A DNA stretch of 64,000 nt from Haemonchus contortus (Eukaryota; Nematoda; Chromadorea; Rhabditida; Trichostrongylidae). The position numbers and the translations under genes were made by a program. Positions within the stretch are counted from its first letter, which is position 1. The number at the start of each line of letters is the position of its first letter. Location: contig LS997566.1 in the NCBI GenBank assembly GCA_000469685.2, forward strand, positions 5,287,345-5,351,344. The letters run 5' to 3'. Shown piece by piece: positions 18,504 through 30,908 of the stretch. The notes beneath the pieces were generated by a model that ran no database searches, had not been told where the DNA came from, and saw nothing but the letters and a program-made list of their open reading frames with translations.

Positions 18504-20799
18504 ATGAGGAGTTTGGCCCTATTGCTGCCTTTGCTTGGTATTGTTGCAGCGGAAATATTCTTCAAAGAGGAATTTCTTGGTTGGTATTGGATGTATTTGT
18601 TAGCTTTTCACATCAATCCTTATGTTGATTTTCAGACGATTCATGGGAAAAACGATGGGTACAGTCAAAGCACAAGGACGACTATGGAGCGTTTAAACTA
18701 TCTGCTGGCAAATACTATGATGATGCTAAGAGAGACCAAGGGTTGAAAACTAGTCAAGATGCAAAATTCTACTCACTAGCAGCCAAATTCCCCAAGGTAG
18801 GTTCTTCTTCTAAAAGGCTTTGGTAAAGAAAACCCCAGAAAACAGAAAGCAAAGTATGGCTTCTCGAGCAAAGGAACTTGTTCCCTCAGCACTCCCACTT
18901 GGGATAAGTACAAGTACTAGCAATAAATTATCAGTCGCGGTTGAAAGTTAAAAGGAAGAAATTTTCTGCTCCTGTTGAAATCGGAGCCGGTCTTGTTCAA
19001 TGTAACACTAAAATAGTTATTCCTTTCCTATATCATCTGTTGAAGAGTTAGAATTGGAAGGTACTGATTCGCTACGTATTCCATCACCGTTTTTTACTAA
19101 TGTGGCATAGCTGTGATTAGCCGTTAAATCTCTAAACTCGCTCGCTTTGAGCTTTTTCCACATCCCTTTGTGTTTCATCCATCAGATCTTTAAAATAACC
19201 TCTTTGACGATACAAAGGACACCACCATTTAGTTTGGACATTTCGCATTAGCGATCAATACAGGGTACCTTCACAGCTTTAGACTCCTATTCAAGAAGCT
19301 CCGTAGAGAGGGAAAGGTAATTGAAGGTGTCATATATGTAAATTGAAAACCGACTCTGGTAGAAGGCGACACGGCGGTTCGATTATTTCTAGTGCAATAT
19401 AATTACTGGGACTTGGTTTTAGTTTGTTAATTACTTTTGGAATATGACATACGAAATGTTTCGATCTGAATATTCAGAATTTCTTTAAAATTCATATCAT
19501 ATGCATAAGAGAAACGTATTAGTTTCAAAAATTAGCTTTGCTTTTCTTTTTTTCCGAATAAAAAGTAGATAATAAATCTTGTTTCAGAAGTTCACCAACA
19601 AGGGAAAAACCGTCGTAATCCAGTACACGGTAAAGCACGAGCAGGGAATTGATTGTGGAGGTGGCTACGTTAAGGTATTCATAAGTTGTTTTGCAAGATG
19701 CCATACTCTTATCATTTCCTATTTTTCACTTTAGGTCATGAGTTCGGATGTGGATCTTAAAGACTTCCATGGTGAGACTCCATACAATGTAATGTTCGGC
19801 CCTGACATTTGCGGACCGACAAAGAAAGTTCACGTTATTTTCTCGTACAAGGGCAAGAACCATCTCATCAAGAAGGATATCCGGTGCAAAGTGGGTCTTA
19901 TACCACATTTCCTGCTCGAATCAGCCGCTTCCACTTTACTTAGATATCTTTTTAGTTGAATAGCATGAAATCTAAATTGATTACGAATTTAGGATGATGA
20001 GTTGACTCACTTGTACACTCTTATCCTCAACCCTGACAATACCTACGAGGTGAAGATTGATGGCGAGAAGGTTGAGAGCGGTGAGTTGGAGGCAGATTGG
20101 GACATGCTTCCCCCTAAGAAAATCAAGGATCCTGATGCGAAGAAACCAGAGGATTGGGATGAGCGAGAATACATTGATGACGCTGACGACAAGAAGGTAA
20201 GATTTCTCTGACCGTCTTTGTCTTCTTTTCTGCCTGTATTTGTTTATACTGACTATGCCCTTATTATTTAGCCAGAAGATTGGGACAAGCCAGAGCACAT
20301 TCCTGATCCAGATGCAAAGAAGCCTGATGACTGGGATGATGAGATGGATGGAGAATGGGAGCCTCCAATGATTGACAACCCTGAATACAAAGGAGAGTGG
20401 AAGCCTAAGCAGATCAAGAATCCTGACTACAAGGGGAAATGGATTCATCCCGAAATCGATAATCCAGAGTACACTCCTGATGACGAACTGTACTTGTACA
20501 AAGACTGGGGAGCGATCGGTTTTGACCTATGGCAAGTCAAGTCTGGCACTATCTTCGACAACATTCTTGTGACGGATTCCGTTGATGATGCTAAAGCTCA
20601 TGCTGCTGAGACATTCGAAAAGTTGAAGGCAGTCGAGAAGGAGAAGAAGGATAAGGCTGATGAAGAAGAGCGAAAGAAGATAGAGGAGGAAGCCAAGAAG
20701 AGGGAAGAGGAGGACAAGAAGAAAAAAGAGGCGAAGGAGAAGGAAGAGAAGGAAGACGAGGATGAGGACAAGGAAGAGGAAGCTCATGACGAACTCTAA
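18504..20799 (+). CDS. crt-1: Calreticulin, ER calcium-binding lectin chaperone
   Basis: Six exons: 18504-18579, 18636-18796, 19588-19674, 19735-19890, 19993-20196, 20272-20799. They give 403 residues, close to the usual length. A signal peptide ([16 protein letters not shown]) precedes [13 protein letters not shown], the start of the N-domain. Cysteines at about 102 (GIDCGGG), 134 (DICGP) and 159 match the conserved trio. The P-domain (about 190-290) shows the repeated [12 protein letters not shown] and GEWEPP..DNPEY units. The C-domain is a long Lys/Glu/Asp tract ending in the ER-retrieval signal HDEL. It folds N-glycosylated proteins and stores calcium in the ER lumen. A T-rich acceptor at about 18478 suggests trans-splicing. 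AATAAA lies at 20994-20999. Hookworm calreticulin has been reported as a host-interacting allergen; HDEL here argues for mainly ER residence. Confidence 0.97.
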
Positions 20800-22637
20800 A
20801 TTTTGCCAAGCTCTGTTGTTTCGGGTCGGTGACTACAAGTTGCGTTTATGTAACTGCTAGTCTCGTTTCTAGCCCCTTTTTGTTCTTGTTGTTTTTATTA
20901 TTATTTTGCGTCACCAATACATGAGGTGAGGGTCTGTTTTTTCTAGAGGATTTGTCCTTCCTGCCTCGTATTGCTTTTTCAGTTGGTTGCGTTAATAAAT
21001 TATTTATTGATAAATACATTTTATCTTATGAAGCTGTTCAACAATTGTCAGTGAGATTAGTGTTGGATTATGCAGTGTTCCATGTATGGTTTCGTCGTGA
21101 GCTACAGTGAATACACATTCCTAGGACATATGGATAAAGTATTTTGAACTCTGAAAGATGCCTAACATTGAAACGATGTAGGATCAAAAAAGTCGATTTC
21201 AGTGCAAATGTTGATTCTCAAATGGGTGATGTTAACGTGGATTGTGGATTTGTACCGTTATTTCCTTTTCTCAAGTCTATGCCTTGTCTTAAAAGCAATG
21301 AAAGAAGTTTGTGTCTGAGCAAAGCCGGAATTCGTTGGACCGTCAGCAGGTTCACTCAGAGTATAAATGGGGTCAGATCGTGTATGAGGTGTCTAAGAGT
21401 AGGCTCACCATGTCGCGTTTCAATTATCTCTGCAAAGTTGAGAGTCCATTGGGCCTCATATGGCACGTTTTTAGGGCGGCTAAGTTGGTTTGCGTTGATA
21501 GAACTTCAAAATTAAAACTTCAGAAAAAAGGTAACAAATCATCAAATGAACTTATCGAACTCATGTGCGAATAATAACATCCAACTCGATGTGCTGATGT
21601 GGCAGAAATAGTTGCTGCTATGTAGCATGGAAATTTATATTGAAAGACCACGAGGGGGTCCTTTTTCGTACACTTGCTCATGATATGAAATTGAACAATA
21701 TGCATTCGTAGTTGGAAATAAAATATATATTCTACAAATAGTTTCTAAAGATATAGGTGTTCACGGGAAAAACCTTTCCTTAAATGTATGTTCTCGCAAG
21801 TACTGTAAGCTTTTAGAGCTTGCAAAGAGTCGTAATGTTATGTCTATGCACTTCAATAACACTGTTTTCTCAAAACAAAGTTGTTGTAGCCAACTGGTTT
21901 GTCACTTTTGTAACTCTAAAGCCATTGCTGTCAACTTCGAAGCACAGAAGTTCGAAGAGGAGCGGTTGTTTGCAAGTTTGATTTTACTTAGCTTCACATA
22001 AAGTGACCATTTGTTGTTGATTTTCTCTTGCTTTCTGATTTTTTAAAGTTTCAATAGATTCTTAACAAAATAATTTTGGATTTAAATCGAATGGTCTGTT
22101 GTCAAATTTATGGTCTCAGAAGTGTTCGTTTGTGTATTGTCAAGTATTTAGATGTTTTTCATAGATAGTCGAGAATAAATGTCCGTATTCTTGTTGCATT
22201 CTTTCATTTTTGTTGGCTACATCTCGAGAACATGCACTATTTGGTTGCAAGGGTTCCACCACAGGCGAGGAACAGCCGCTGTCAAACACGCCCTGAAATT
22301 AGCAGCCAATGAGTCCATAAAATGCCCTACTGTGTTTACTATTATAATGAGGGTCATATAATAATGCTACTCGTTCACAGTTAGCAGCACTGTATGAACG
22401 GCAGCTCGTGTTGTGGGTAAGGGTTGGACCATAACACTCGGTTTGCTATTGTTCCTGCGACACAAAATCCAGCTCGTGGGTCCTGGCTTGAATGCCTTGA
22501 TGACGCAACGCAGCTTTAGGCCCGCTGATCTATCTTCATGCGTAGGGCTTGATAGCTCTTTTTCCTGTGAGCTATTCGATGAGTGTTCCCTGATTTTCTA
22601 ACTTCTATCTTACCTAATCCTATGTGAATAGTGCGTT
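20800..22637. other. crt-1 3' flank and intergenic sequence
   Basis: The crt-1 3' UTR probably ends just after the AATAAA at 20994. Beyond that the DNA is AT-rich. Open frames at 21144-21574 overlap each other in two frames and carry no motif. No gene is supported. Confidence 0.4.
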
Positions 22638-22645
22638 ATGAAATC

Positions 22646-23056
22646 GGTGCTAAGTGGGTTGGGGGGGGGGACCACGCAGCGCGGCACCCTGCGCTCCCCC
22701 AGCGAGCTAGTAGTGGGCCTGAGCCTGGGAAAGAATGGTAAGGTTGTACCAATGTGTTTCGTGATTTAGAACAAACAATATGCTTCCATATTATGGATAC
22801 ACTTCTTCTGAGCCGATAAAGCCTATTTTTTAATAAGAGGGAGGGGCTCCGGGGTGGGTGAGATGGTTGTCTCGTGTAAAAAGCTGAGATGAGATAAAAG
22901 TTGGAGGTCCAATTGGCTCACCCACCCCGGGCCCCCCCCCCCTTCCTAAAATTAAGTGAAAAATACACAGTTACAACATAAAGAACTATGAAACGTCCCG
23001 AAACACCGTTTCGGCAGGGTGCCGCGCCACGTGGTCCCCCCAACCCACTTAGCACC
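22646..23056. mobile_element. MITE family B, 411 bp, with perfect 8-bp target site duplication
   Basis: Terminal inverted repeats of about 45 bp begin GGTGCTAAGTGGGTTGGGGG and continue into a GCGCGGCACCCTGC block at both ends. The perfect 8-bp direct repeat ATGAAATC flanks the element (22638-22645 and 23057-23064). It encodes no protein. A second, inner inverted repeat lies within it. The clean ends suggest fairly recent insertion. Confidence 0.9.
22848..22946. repeat. Inner inverted repeat nested in MITE family B
   Basis: The arm GGGGTGGGTGAG (near 22861) is mirrored by CTCACCCACCCCGGG (near 22918), with poly-C/poly-G runs outside. It would fold into a GC-rich hairpin with a loop of about 40 nt. 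Confidence 0.65.
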
Positions 23057-23064
23057 ATGAAATC

Positions 23065-24240
23065 TAGTGTGAACTACGTCTTGGACCTGGTCCGCTCTGA
23101 AAGTCTTTTTTGGTCAAAAAGCCCATTTCTAAAGTGCGCAATTGCATAATAGTGTTATCCCTATACAAACGGAGCCTTAACTGTCATGGACAAGAAGAAT
23201 AGCTTGCCATTCGGGTCAGATATCCACCCGTGGATGACGGAACTAACAACAAATAAGCTTTCTCATACACCGGGAATGCCTCTGCAAATTTCGCGGTTTT
23301 CAAGCGTATTCGCCTAGAAAAAATTGCAGAAACCAAAAATAGCAAGTTTTTGATTGCATGAATGTGTGGGTGGAATGTCAAGGTCGATGATAGGGTGTTG
23401 TAGTTCTCCACAAGCGGTAGACATTAAGCAGTGTCCGAAATTTTTATTCAGAGAATTTGTAACTTTTTTTGCTAATGGTTCCAAATTATCCATAGACCGC
23501 TGTTCAAGCAGCGTTCATAGTCCGCGCGAGGTGTGCAATTAGCAATGGCCAGCCGCGTCACACAAGCGTCACCCGGCGTCAGTCGATACCGTGGGTGTTT
23601 GTTACGCCCTAACAGGATCTAACATGTTGAAGACGCTCCGACTTGTTTGTACAGTTTCGTTTTCTTTTAACGATCGCTACCTCAGTGATCGCTCAGAGCA
23701 TCGATCGATTATTGATTATCTGATAGGCTTTCCTAAGTGCTGAGAGGCCAGGGGACCATGGGATGTCTCCTGGCCTCTCATAGAGACGTTGTTCTGTTTG
23801 CAGTCGTGGTCTAGGGGACCCGCGTCGCTTCCTCTTTTCATTTTCTTTTTCTTCACCTCCCTCTACCATTTCTTTTCTAGCCGTCTTTGATCTCTTCCAT
23901 CAAATGTATTTAAAGACGTAACTGTGCATTGTCAACTGCTTCAACGCCACTTATAATAAGCGATCTCAGAAGTAGATATGCCTCTTTCGCAGATCACGGC
24001 TTTTGTAATACCGTAATCACACGGCAAGATATAAAGGATACCAAAAAAGCCATCATAATGAGCAAAGCTTCCAAAAGTCGGGTGGACGTAGAAGGTTTAG
24101 GACTGTTACGTGGTGATCAGACACTCAAGTCAGGACCCATTGCCGTGGTTACTGTATCGCAAAGTCCATGGATTTTCCAACGTTATCTGCCCTTTTGGAT
24201 TTTGGATAAGTTGTATGAATTTAGAACTGTGTACGTTTCA
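23065..24240. other. Intergenic sequence upstream of the coiled-coil gene
   Basis: No gene is supported. The open frame 23929-24354 overlaps the true start of the next gene and has no motif. A T-rich TTTCAG at about 24240 precedes the ATG at 24257 and looks like a trans-splice acceptor. Confidence 0.4.
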
Positions 24241-24256
24241 GAAACTATTCGTTACC

Positions 24257-27200
24257 ATGAGCGATATTGCTGCAGAGATAAAACGCGAGCTGGAGCTCGG
24301 CGAGTCGTTGGTAAGGCTTTTAGATGTCGTATTAACAAGCAAGTACGTAGCTAAAGGGAAAAATTCGCAAATTAGTCAGAAAAAACAACCTTGAAAGGTC
24401 TGTTGCCCTTTGTGTTGACGATTAAGTTCTACCTGTTGCTCTTCTTTTTTTCCCAGTAAGGGAAAGTGGTAATTCATGGTACCTACGTCCAAACGCTTTC
24501 AGGATCGAGAGATTAGCGCTTTATGGGCTGAATTGAATAGGTATGAAATGGCAAATACAGACGACTACACTGCTGAAGTAATAGATGGGCAAGTTAGCCA
24601 GCAACACAAGATAAATGAAACAAGGTTAGTATCTTACATTGTTAGTTTAGACAGAAGCAGCAGAATGTTCTTCTTTCAAATTTTTTCGTTATTGCCTAAA
24701 TGGGGGAGACGGGCAGTAGGAACGGTGTCGCGTAATCTATCCGCCGCACGCGGCTGTCGCGGACCGTTTGCCTCATTATAACAGTTCTAGCGTTCTTCAT
24801 ACAGCTTAATCGCTATGCGATTATTACTTATGGCATGATTCTACTGTTAGTTCTTTTGTTCCTGTATTTCTTACTTGCTGCCGCATTCTGCTACATTCCT
24901 TCGCGCGCGACGTGTCTCTCGCAGCGACGCGACAATTTCGTTCCTACTGCACCACACCCCCAAATGGTTGTACAATTGCTGACAGTCGTCTGTACCGAAA
25001 AATCACTCCTACTTGATTAGATCTGCTTCGCTCACGATTTCTGAAAAATCTCTCAAAAGTGTCCTGGATCAGACATCATCAATCCACAGTACAGGTACTT
25101 ATGTGTGTCATACATGCTTATACAACATAAAGCGATTTTTTTAGCAGACGAATTCGTACGTGTTCTGGAAGCGGTAGTTCGTGACGCTGAGGAGAAGGTT
25201 GAAGTGTTTCGCAACAGGGTTGAAAAGTTACAACGCAAAAAAGAAAGTATTATAAATGAATCGGCACAAAGAGGTTTGCAACTTACTAGTGACGGTCAAT
25301 TTTACCTCGGACGGATTTTCTTTTTAGCCAGTAGTTAGGTCGTTTGATCCAAAACCTTTTGAAACTTATTTTTTGAGTAGTTCTGATAGTCCAAAATATC
25401 GCCATTTCACAGTTCACGCACAACAAGTGAGAATGGAAGGACTCTACGCGAAGATGTGTGAAAATGAAAAAGATTTGACGGGAGCTCAAAAGTTAATGTT
25501 ATTACTAGAGAATATGAAGGTAAGCTCAACTATGTCGAGTTTTCGAATATCGTAAGAGCTTGACATTTTCTTGTAGAAAGAAGAAGAGGCTTTATTCGCG
25601 TCTACTGAAGCAAGTCTTCATCAAACGACCTTGGACATTAACAACAAAATTCAAGCGAAGGGTTTGAACGAATTTCCATATTTTGCAAACGCAATTCCTT
25701 TATTCTCCAGCTGTTTTTGACCTAAACGAGTTGTTCAAACCATGTGTTCCAGATGATCTTCACCAAGCCATCACTCAACTTGAATATCAACTTGAAAAGA
25801 AACGGGAAGATTTGGAGCAAGAGAAAGAGATTGTTCGTCTCCAAAACGTAAACATGACTCAATCCTTTCTTTCTTATCTAGGCGCATCTGCATTCGTCTT
25901 TGATCATCATGTTTTAGGAAAAAATTAAAAAAGAGCGAGAAGAAATTGAACTTCTGAACAAGGAGAAGGCCGAATTGTTGGAAAAAATTGCTAAGGAGGA
26001 GAGTGTCCAGGAAGAGCTGCGCATTTCTAATAGTATTGCTGAAAAGGAGTTGGCGGTGATGATGGATCAAGTGAGTGATATTACTGATGTATCATATTAC
26101 TGATTTCTTCACTCCCCAATGATTCTTGAAATGAAGTTTGCTTGCCCATGAATTGGGCCTCCAGGCGACAGAAAAATCTTTGCTACTTTGCTCTGCTTTG
26201 GTTTTCATTTTATGTTATGAACTGAGAGCTTTCTGACACTCTAAAGAATGTTGTTGTCATCAAGTTCTTGGTTTCCCACAGTGGAGAAAACCGTTGATTT
26301 CACATTTTTGCGTACAAGAATTTAAAAGAGATACATATGTCATCAGAAAAGCTGTCAGGTGTCTGTATGCAGTAGTACTTTCTTTGGTCTTCCTCTCCGT
26401 ATTATTTGATACCTTCTTTCATTTTCAGATTAAAAGTACCGACGAAAAAATAGCCCAACTACAAGCGGATCGAATTGCACTAGAAGAAAAATTAGCTAGT
26501 GATTCTCTGAAATGGCAGGAGAAATTGTCCTCTGTGAAGGTGATCATCTGCTTGATAGATAACTGTTATGTGTGTTAGATTGCGGACATTTGAATCGTCT
26601 ACGGTGGAAACAGTGGAAGATACCGTTAGCTCGTGTAACGCTTTTCGTATATGCCGCCTACTATAGTAGAATGATTGAAATCTGATTCTGAAAGGTTGTG
26701 CGCATGGGAAAAGGGACATTCGACCATGCACTTTGCATTTGTTCTTCACGGCGACAGCTGGGCTGGTAGATGCCCAAGACCAAATGGCTCATTCCTATGT
26801 GCGCGATATATGGTAAAATAGTGACGCAATCTCTCTGCTATAGGAAGACGGATGCTTGCATTTTGAACGCGCCAAAGGTGCCCAAATCATTCTGCGTGTT
26901 TGATTCCAAAGTAATCTGCAAAATTATTATTTCTCCAAACAAAAGCTAAAGTATAGTATGAAAAGTAGCCGCGTACAGATAAAAAGTTCTTTGCGAAGAC
27001 TAATTCAGTGTAGCTCAGTTGGAGAATGCTCGCACTCTATCGTAATGGTGTATGTGGAGTTCAGGAGGAAGGAGCTAAGAAGGTTGCCGAGTTGAAAAAA
27101 GAGGTTGCCAGCCAACAGGAAGAACTGCAACTGAAGAAGTGTCGATTGGAAGTACTTCGAGAACGATTTGGTGACAAAGTTGAATGGACCGAAAAAGATT

Positions 27201-30200
27201 GGGAGCAAGCTCTGCAGGGTTGTCTTTCGTCGCTTGTTGTTTTTATTTTTACATGAGGGAGGACATTTCGAACTATTTTCTAAGTCCTGATGATTCACTG
27301 ACTGGCGAGTCGTCATCCCTTCAACGCTAGAACAATATTGCTCTGATCAATGCGTCGTTTTTAGAACAAAATGAAGAGCAAGAGCGTTTGAGCTCGGAAA
27401 TAACGAGTTGCATGGTTACTATGGAAGAGTTGAAGAAGGAACTGGCAGACGACTGTCAGGCAAAGTTTTTCTATGGTTGTTTTCTTGGTGTAACAATGAA
27501 GGAATTCAAAGGTGATTTCTGTTTCAGGAGAAGAGCTGCGAGGAAGCTATGCTCGCTCTTGAACGAGATCTCCTCGCGTTCACAGAAAGAATTACTCTTG
27601 AAAAGCAAGTTACGCAGGAACGAAAGCAGAAAGTATTGTCAGACCTCAACAGTGTGAGTCCTCTCATATTGTAACATAGCGATATTGTCGGTTGAATAAG
27701 TATCTTCTCGCACGACTTGTGCAAAACTGTGAAGACCCTGCTTCGAGAACCAAGTGCTAGTAATTACCTATTCATTTGGCTTCGAATGCAGGTAGATCAA
27801 CAATACTCCGCCACAGGAATAAGTTGACTATTGGCTTGTCTTATGTGTGGACTGCCATCTTACTCTACATGACATTATCGGCGTGATTGAAAGTTTCTAT
27901 GGGTGCAAGAAAAGAGTTGTATTTGTAAAAGTTTTCTTTTTTCGCTGATTTCATCCCCATTCATCAATGTTTAAATTACTAGTACTACCTCACACTACGT
28001 TCTTATACCGATTATAACTCAGATCCACTTTTGAGTTACCTCTTCGAGGCGGACACTCGTGAAAAATGTACTTCGAATTAGGAGATCACTACCGGGAATG
28101 TTTTAATTTAGATTTTTCTGGAGTGTGAGATGATCCATGTAACTGAAAAGGCTGAATCACTTTCCAAGATTACGACGGTTTTTTTATTTCCTTTTTAGTG
28201 TAGTCTTTTCGTCTCACCTACTGAATACACAGGCCCGAGAACTCCTGGCACAAGAGCAAGAGTTGTATTCCTCAAAGCGAGATGAGTACGAGAAGCTGTG
28301 TGCGGAATTGAACAGTATTCAGTCGCAAATCGACGCCTTCACCTCTCTTCGTACACCTTCTAAGCCTGTCGAGCCTGTAGCAGCCGGTGCTGAGGGAAAT
28401 AAAAAATCGTCACGAAGGAAAAGAGCGAAGCGCAGACAGGTGGAATCAGATAGTGATGAAGGTGAGTTCTGCTGCAATGAATATGGTGTTCATTATATGG
28501 TCGTTCGCCACCTCACAATCGAGTTTGTCAGGTTCATCAACATGCATTCCTGAAGTTGAAGGTTTGAAGCCGTTTTCGCCGGATACAATTTCCTTCAAGC
28601 AGCGACGGCAGAAATCGGTAGGATCATGTAGAAGCACAAAAAGTGATGTAAGTGAACTCGTAAAGGGTTATTGTCGGTCTTCTGTCGAATCTTGAAGTAT
28701 ATCGTATGATTTCTTTAATATTTCTATTTATTCAGTCACGAAGCATCAGAGTTGAAGGGAGAACGCCGGGTGCTGCTCCCGAAAACGAAGTTCAAATGTC
28801 CGATCAAAATCCATCTCCAGCCGCCCCTCAGCAACGGGATGACGAGCAGCATGCTAATGTAATCTTTTGTTTCAGCTTTTCTAGTTATTCTTTTTTGGCT
28901 TCTTTTACGTCCTAATTATTCCAGTTTTTAAACTAGGAAAATTTATTGAGTTATTAAATTATAGAAGTACACAATAACACTCATTCACGGTATGTCTCCG
29001 ATGTTTACAAAACCTTTTCTAATTAATGATCTCAATTGAGAATATGTGAAAGCAAAGTTATGAGTTATCGAAAAGTCGATTTCCACACAATTGTTTCTAA
29101 TATAGATATATACATACATTTCGTTGCAGAATAACGAGGCGAGCGGTGCAGCCGGATCCGATTCTAATAGTTCTGATAGTAGCATATCACCTCCTTATGA
29201 GAATTTTGTGACGAAAAGATTTCCGAACGATATATTTCTGAAGAAAACACCGTCAATCGGTGAGTTGATTTTCACTTCGGTGGTTTCATTGCAAAGTATT
29301 CCAATCTGTGACAATTCCTAAGGCCCAACTCCGTGTGAAATTTAAAAATACAAGACCTAAAACATGAACCATACACCAGTTCGTCTGTCCTTTCATATCT
29401 ACAACCTCTAATTTTGTTCTACCAACTGGCCAAATCATAGTATGTGCCTGTATCAGTGTATATGAAATATTTAAACGTCGTTGCCAGTAATTGGATGTTT
29501 CCCTCATCTTCACTAAACACGCTAACCAAGTTGCGGTATAGTAGACGTGTTTTCTGATTGTGGCTAATCCTTTACAACCACTTGTTCAGATGGAATTGAT
29601 TCTGCCGTTTCTCCTAATGTCTCGGCAATTGGTGCATCTCTTGAGACAGATTCTGATCAAAGTATTTGGTCATGTGCATCACCCAAGAAAGGAGCAAGCG
29701 CAATGGATACGACTTTCGAAACAGACCTTGATCAAAGTATCTGGTAGAACTTGCATTGAAATTGTAGTGTACAAAAAATTCTGTCTATTATTCATTTTAG
29801 TTTTGTCTGAATATTTTTGTATGTTGTTAAAGTTTGTTTGAAGATAGGTTCATCAGAAGGGTGATGTTGTGAAGTGGAGCAATTCTTACAAAACGGCTGT
29901 GGAAATTGTGGGCCATTTAAGGCTACAGGTTTTTACGACTGACAGTGAAGTTGGTTTTTGTGCTTTTGTCTTGCGGTTGCTGAAGAAAATCGTAGCCAGC
30001 CGTTTCTTGCTGACTGCTTTTTCAATTGGCTGGGTTTCGATTACTACTTTTTTCCATTCAAATGTTATTAGCATGTTCTTGCATAAGTTGGTTACGTTAT
30101 TCTCAATGGGATCGTATTGAGTTTGACTCATTTTTTCTGTCAAATTTCATGTTTTTGAAGTATTTGTTTGATTTATTGGCTCTGTAGATGTTTGCTGTGA

Positions 30201-30908
30201 GTAGTTTGGTATAAATGTTTGTTAATTACGAGTTCTACTTTACCATTACAGGCTTTCTCCTTTTTTGTTTTTTCATCACACCAATCATAGACTGCTTCTT
30301 ACTGTTCCCCTGTTTTCATGTGTTTTCTGAACCGTTTTCGAAAATCTGTATTAATTGAAATTCATTTTAATTAGACGATCTCAGAGACTGACGGTATGAA
30401 TGTTTATTCCTACTTCAATATCCCTTTTATATCGCTCATATCACATCCTTCCTAAACTTCTTCATTCTTCTTTACCCTCGCCGCTGTTAGTCCTTCATCC
30501 TTCTGTTCACGCCATCACCCTAAACAGCTCTAGCCACACTCCCATAACAATTCTGATCACGATACTTTTTCACTCAAAGGTGCTGAGTTGCCTCTTTTTC
30601 ATGGTATGTCCTAGGGGTTTTCTTCCAAGGCTCAAATGACTAGTGGTATGCAAAGGACGCTACCTGTTCAGGAAATATTTCACTTTATCCTAATATGTGC
30701 TTTTTTTCCTGTACCCTGTCGTGAACTGATTCGATGTTTAATTAATTGATGTTATTTTGTCGCAGTAGGCGATCTGAAAGTCTCACAAGCGTGGCGAGCT
30801 GTGAGCAAAAGCTCTGTCGCGGACGAGGCTCTACCCCTTACTTCTATTGTACTTTCCGGGCACCGTGCTCCTTACTCTTACAATGCGGAGTTCCCATACC
30901 TGTCTTGA
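24257..30908 (+). CDS. Long coiled-coil protein with basic NLS-like cluster, unrecognised
   Basis: Proposed exons: 24257-24310, 24503-24624, 25021-25094, 25145-25273, 25332-25519, 25577-25661, 25753-25847, 25918-26070, 26429-26539, 27065-27218, 27365-27459, 27528-27653, 28233-28461, 28562-28647, 28736-28858, 29130-29259, 29590-29736, 30766-30908. Phases agree throughout and give about 747 residues. Residues of roughly 60-500 are heptad-rich, Glu/Lys/Gln/Leu coiled coil. A basic cluster, KKSSRRKRAKRR (about 519-530), is followed by a Ser/Pro/Asp-rich, probably disordered tail containing two DQSI motifs. Intron 27460-27527 appears to use a GC donor. A MITE lies in the intron after 24624. I do not recognise the family; structural, centrosomal, kinetochore or synaptonemal roles are all possible. 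The last two exon boundaries (29736 and 30766) are the least certain. Confidence 0.62.
24704..24960 (+). mobile_element. MITE family A, copy 3 (intron of the coiled-coil gene)
   Basis: The termini GGGAGACGGGCAGTAGGAACG and CGTTCCTACTGCACCACACC are inverted repeats of each other. The flanks CTAAATGG and CAAATGG suggest a worn target duplication. It lies entirely within an intron. Confidence 0.7.

Noticed and set aside
20527..20809. Minus-strand hydrophobic open frames opposite the calreticulin C-domain
   Set aside because: They are the complement of the Lys/Glu-rich repeats (AAG/GAG), which reads as Leu/Phe/Ser runs.
23929..24354. 141-codon plus-strand open frame
   Set aside because: It overlaps the start of the coiled-coil gene in another frame, has no domain, and crosses the likely trans-splice acceptor at 24240.
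24782..25020. Hydrophobic open frame that resembles a membrane protein
   Set aside because: It lies inside a MITE copy and continues into intron; the same frame in other copies follows from shared repeat sequence. Kept only as part of the MITE finding.
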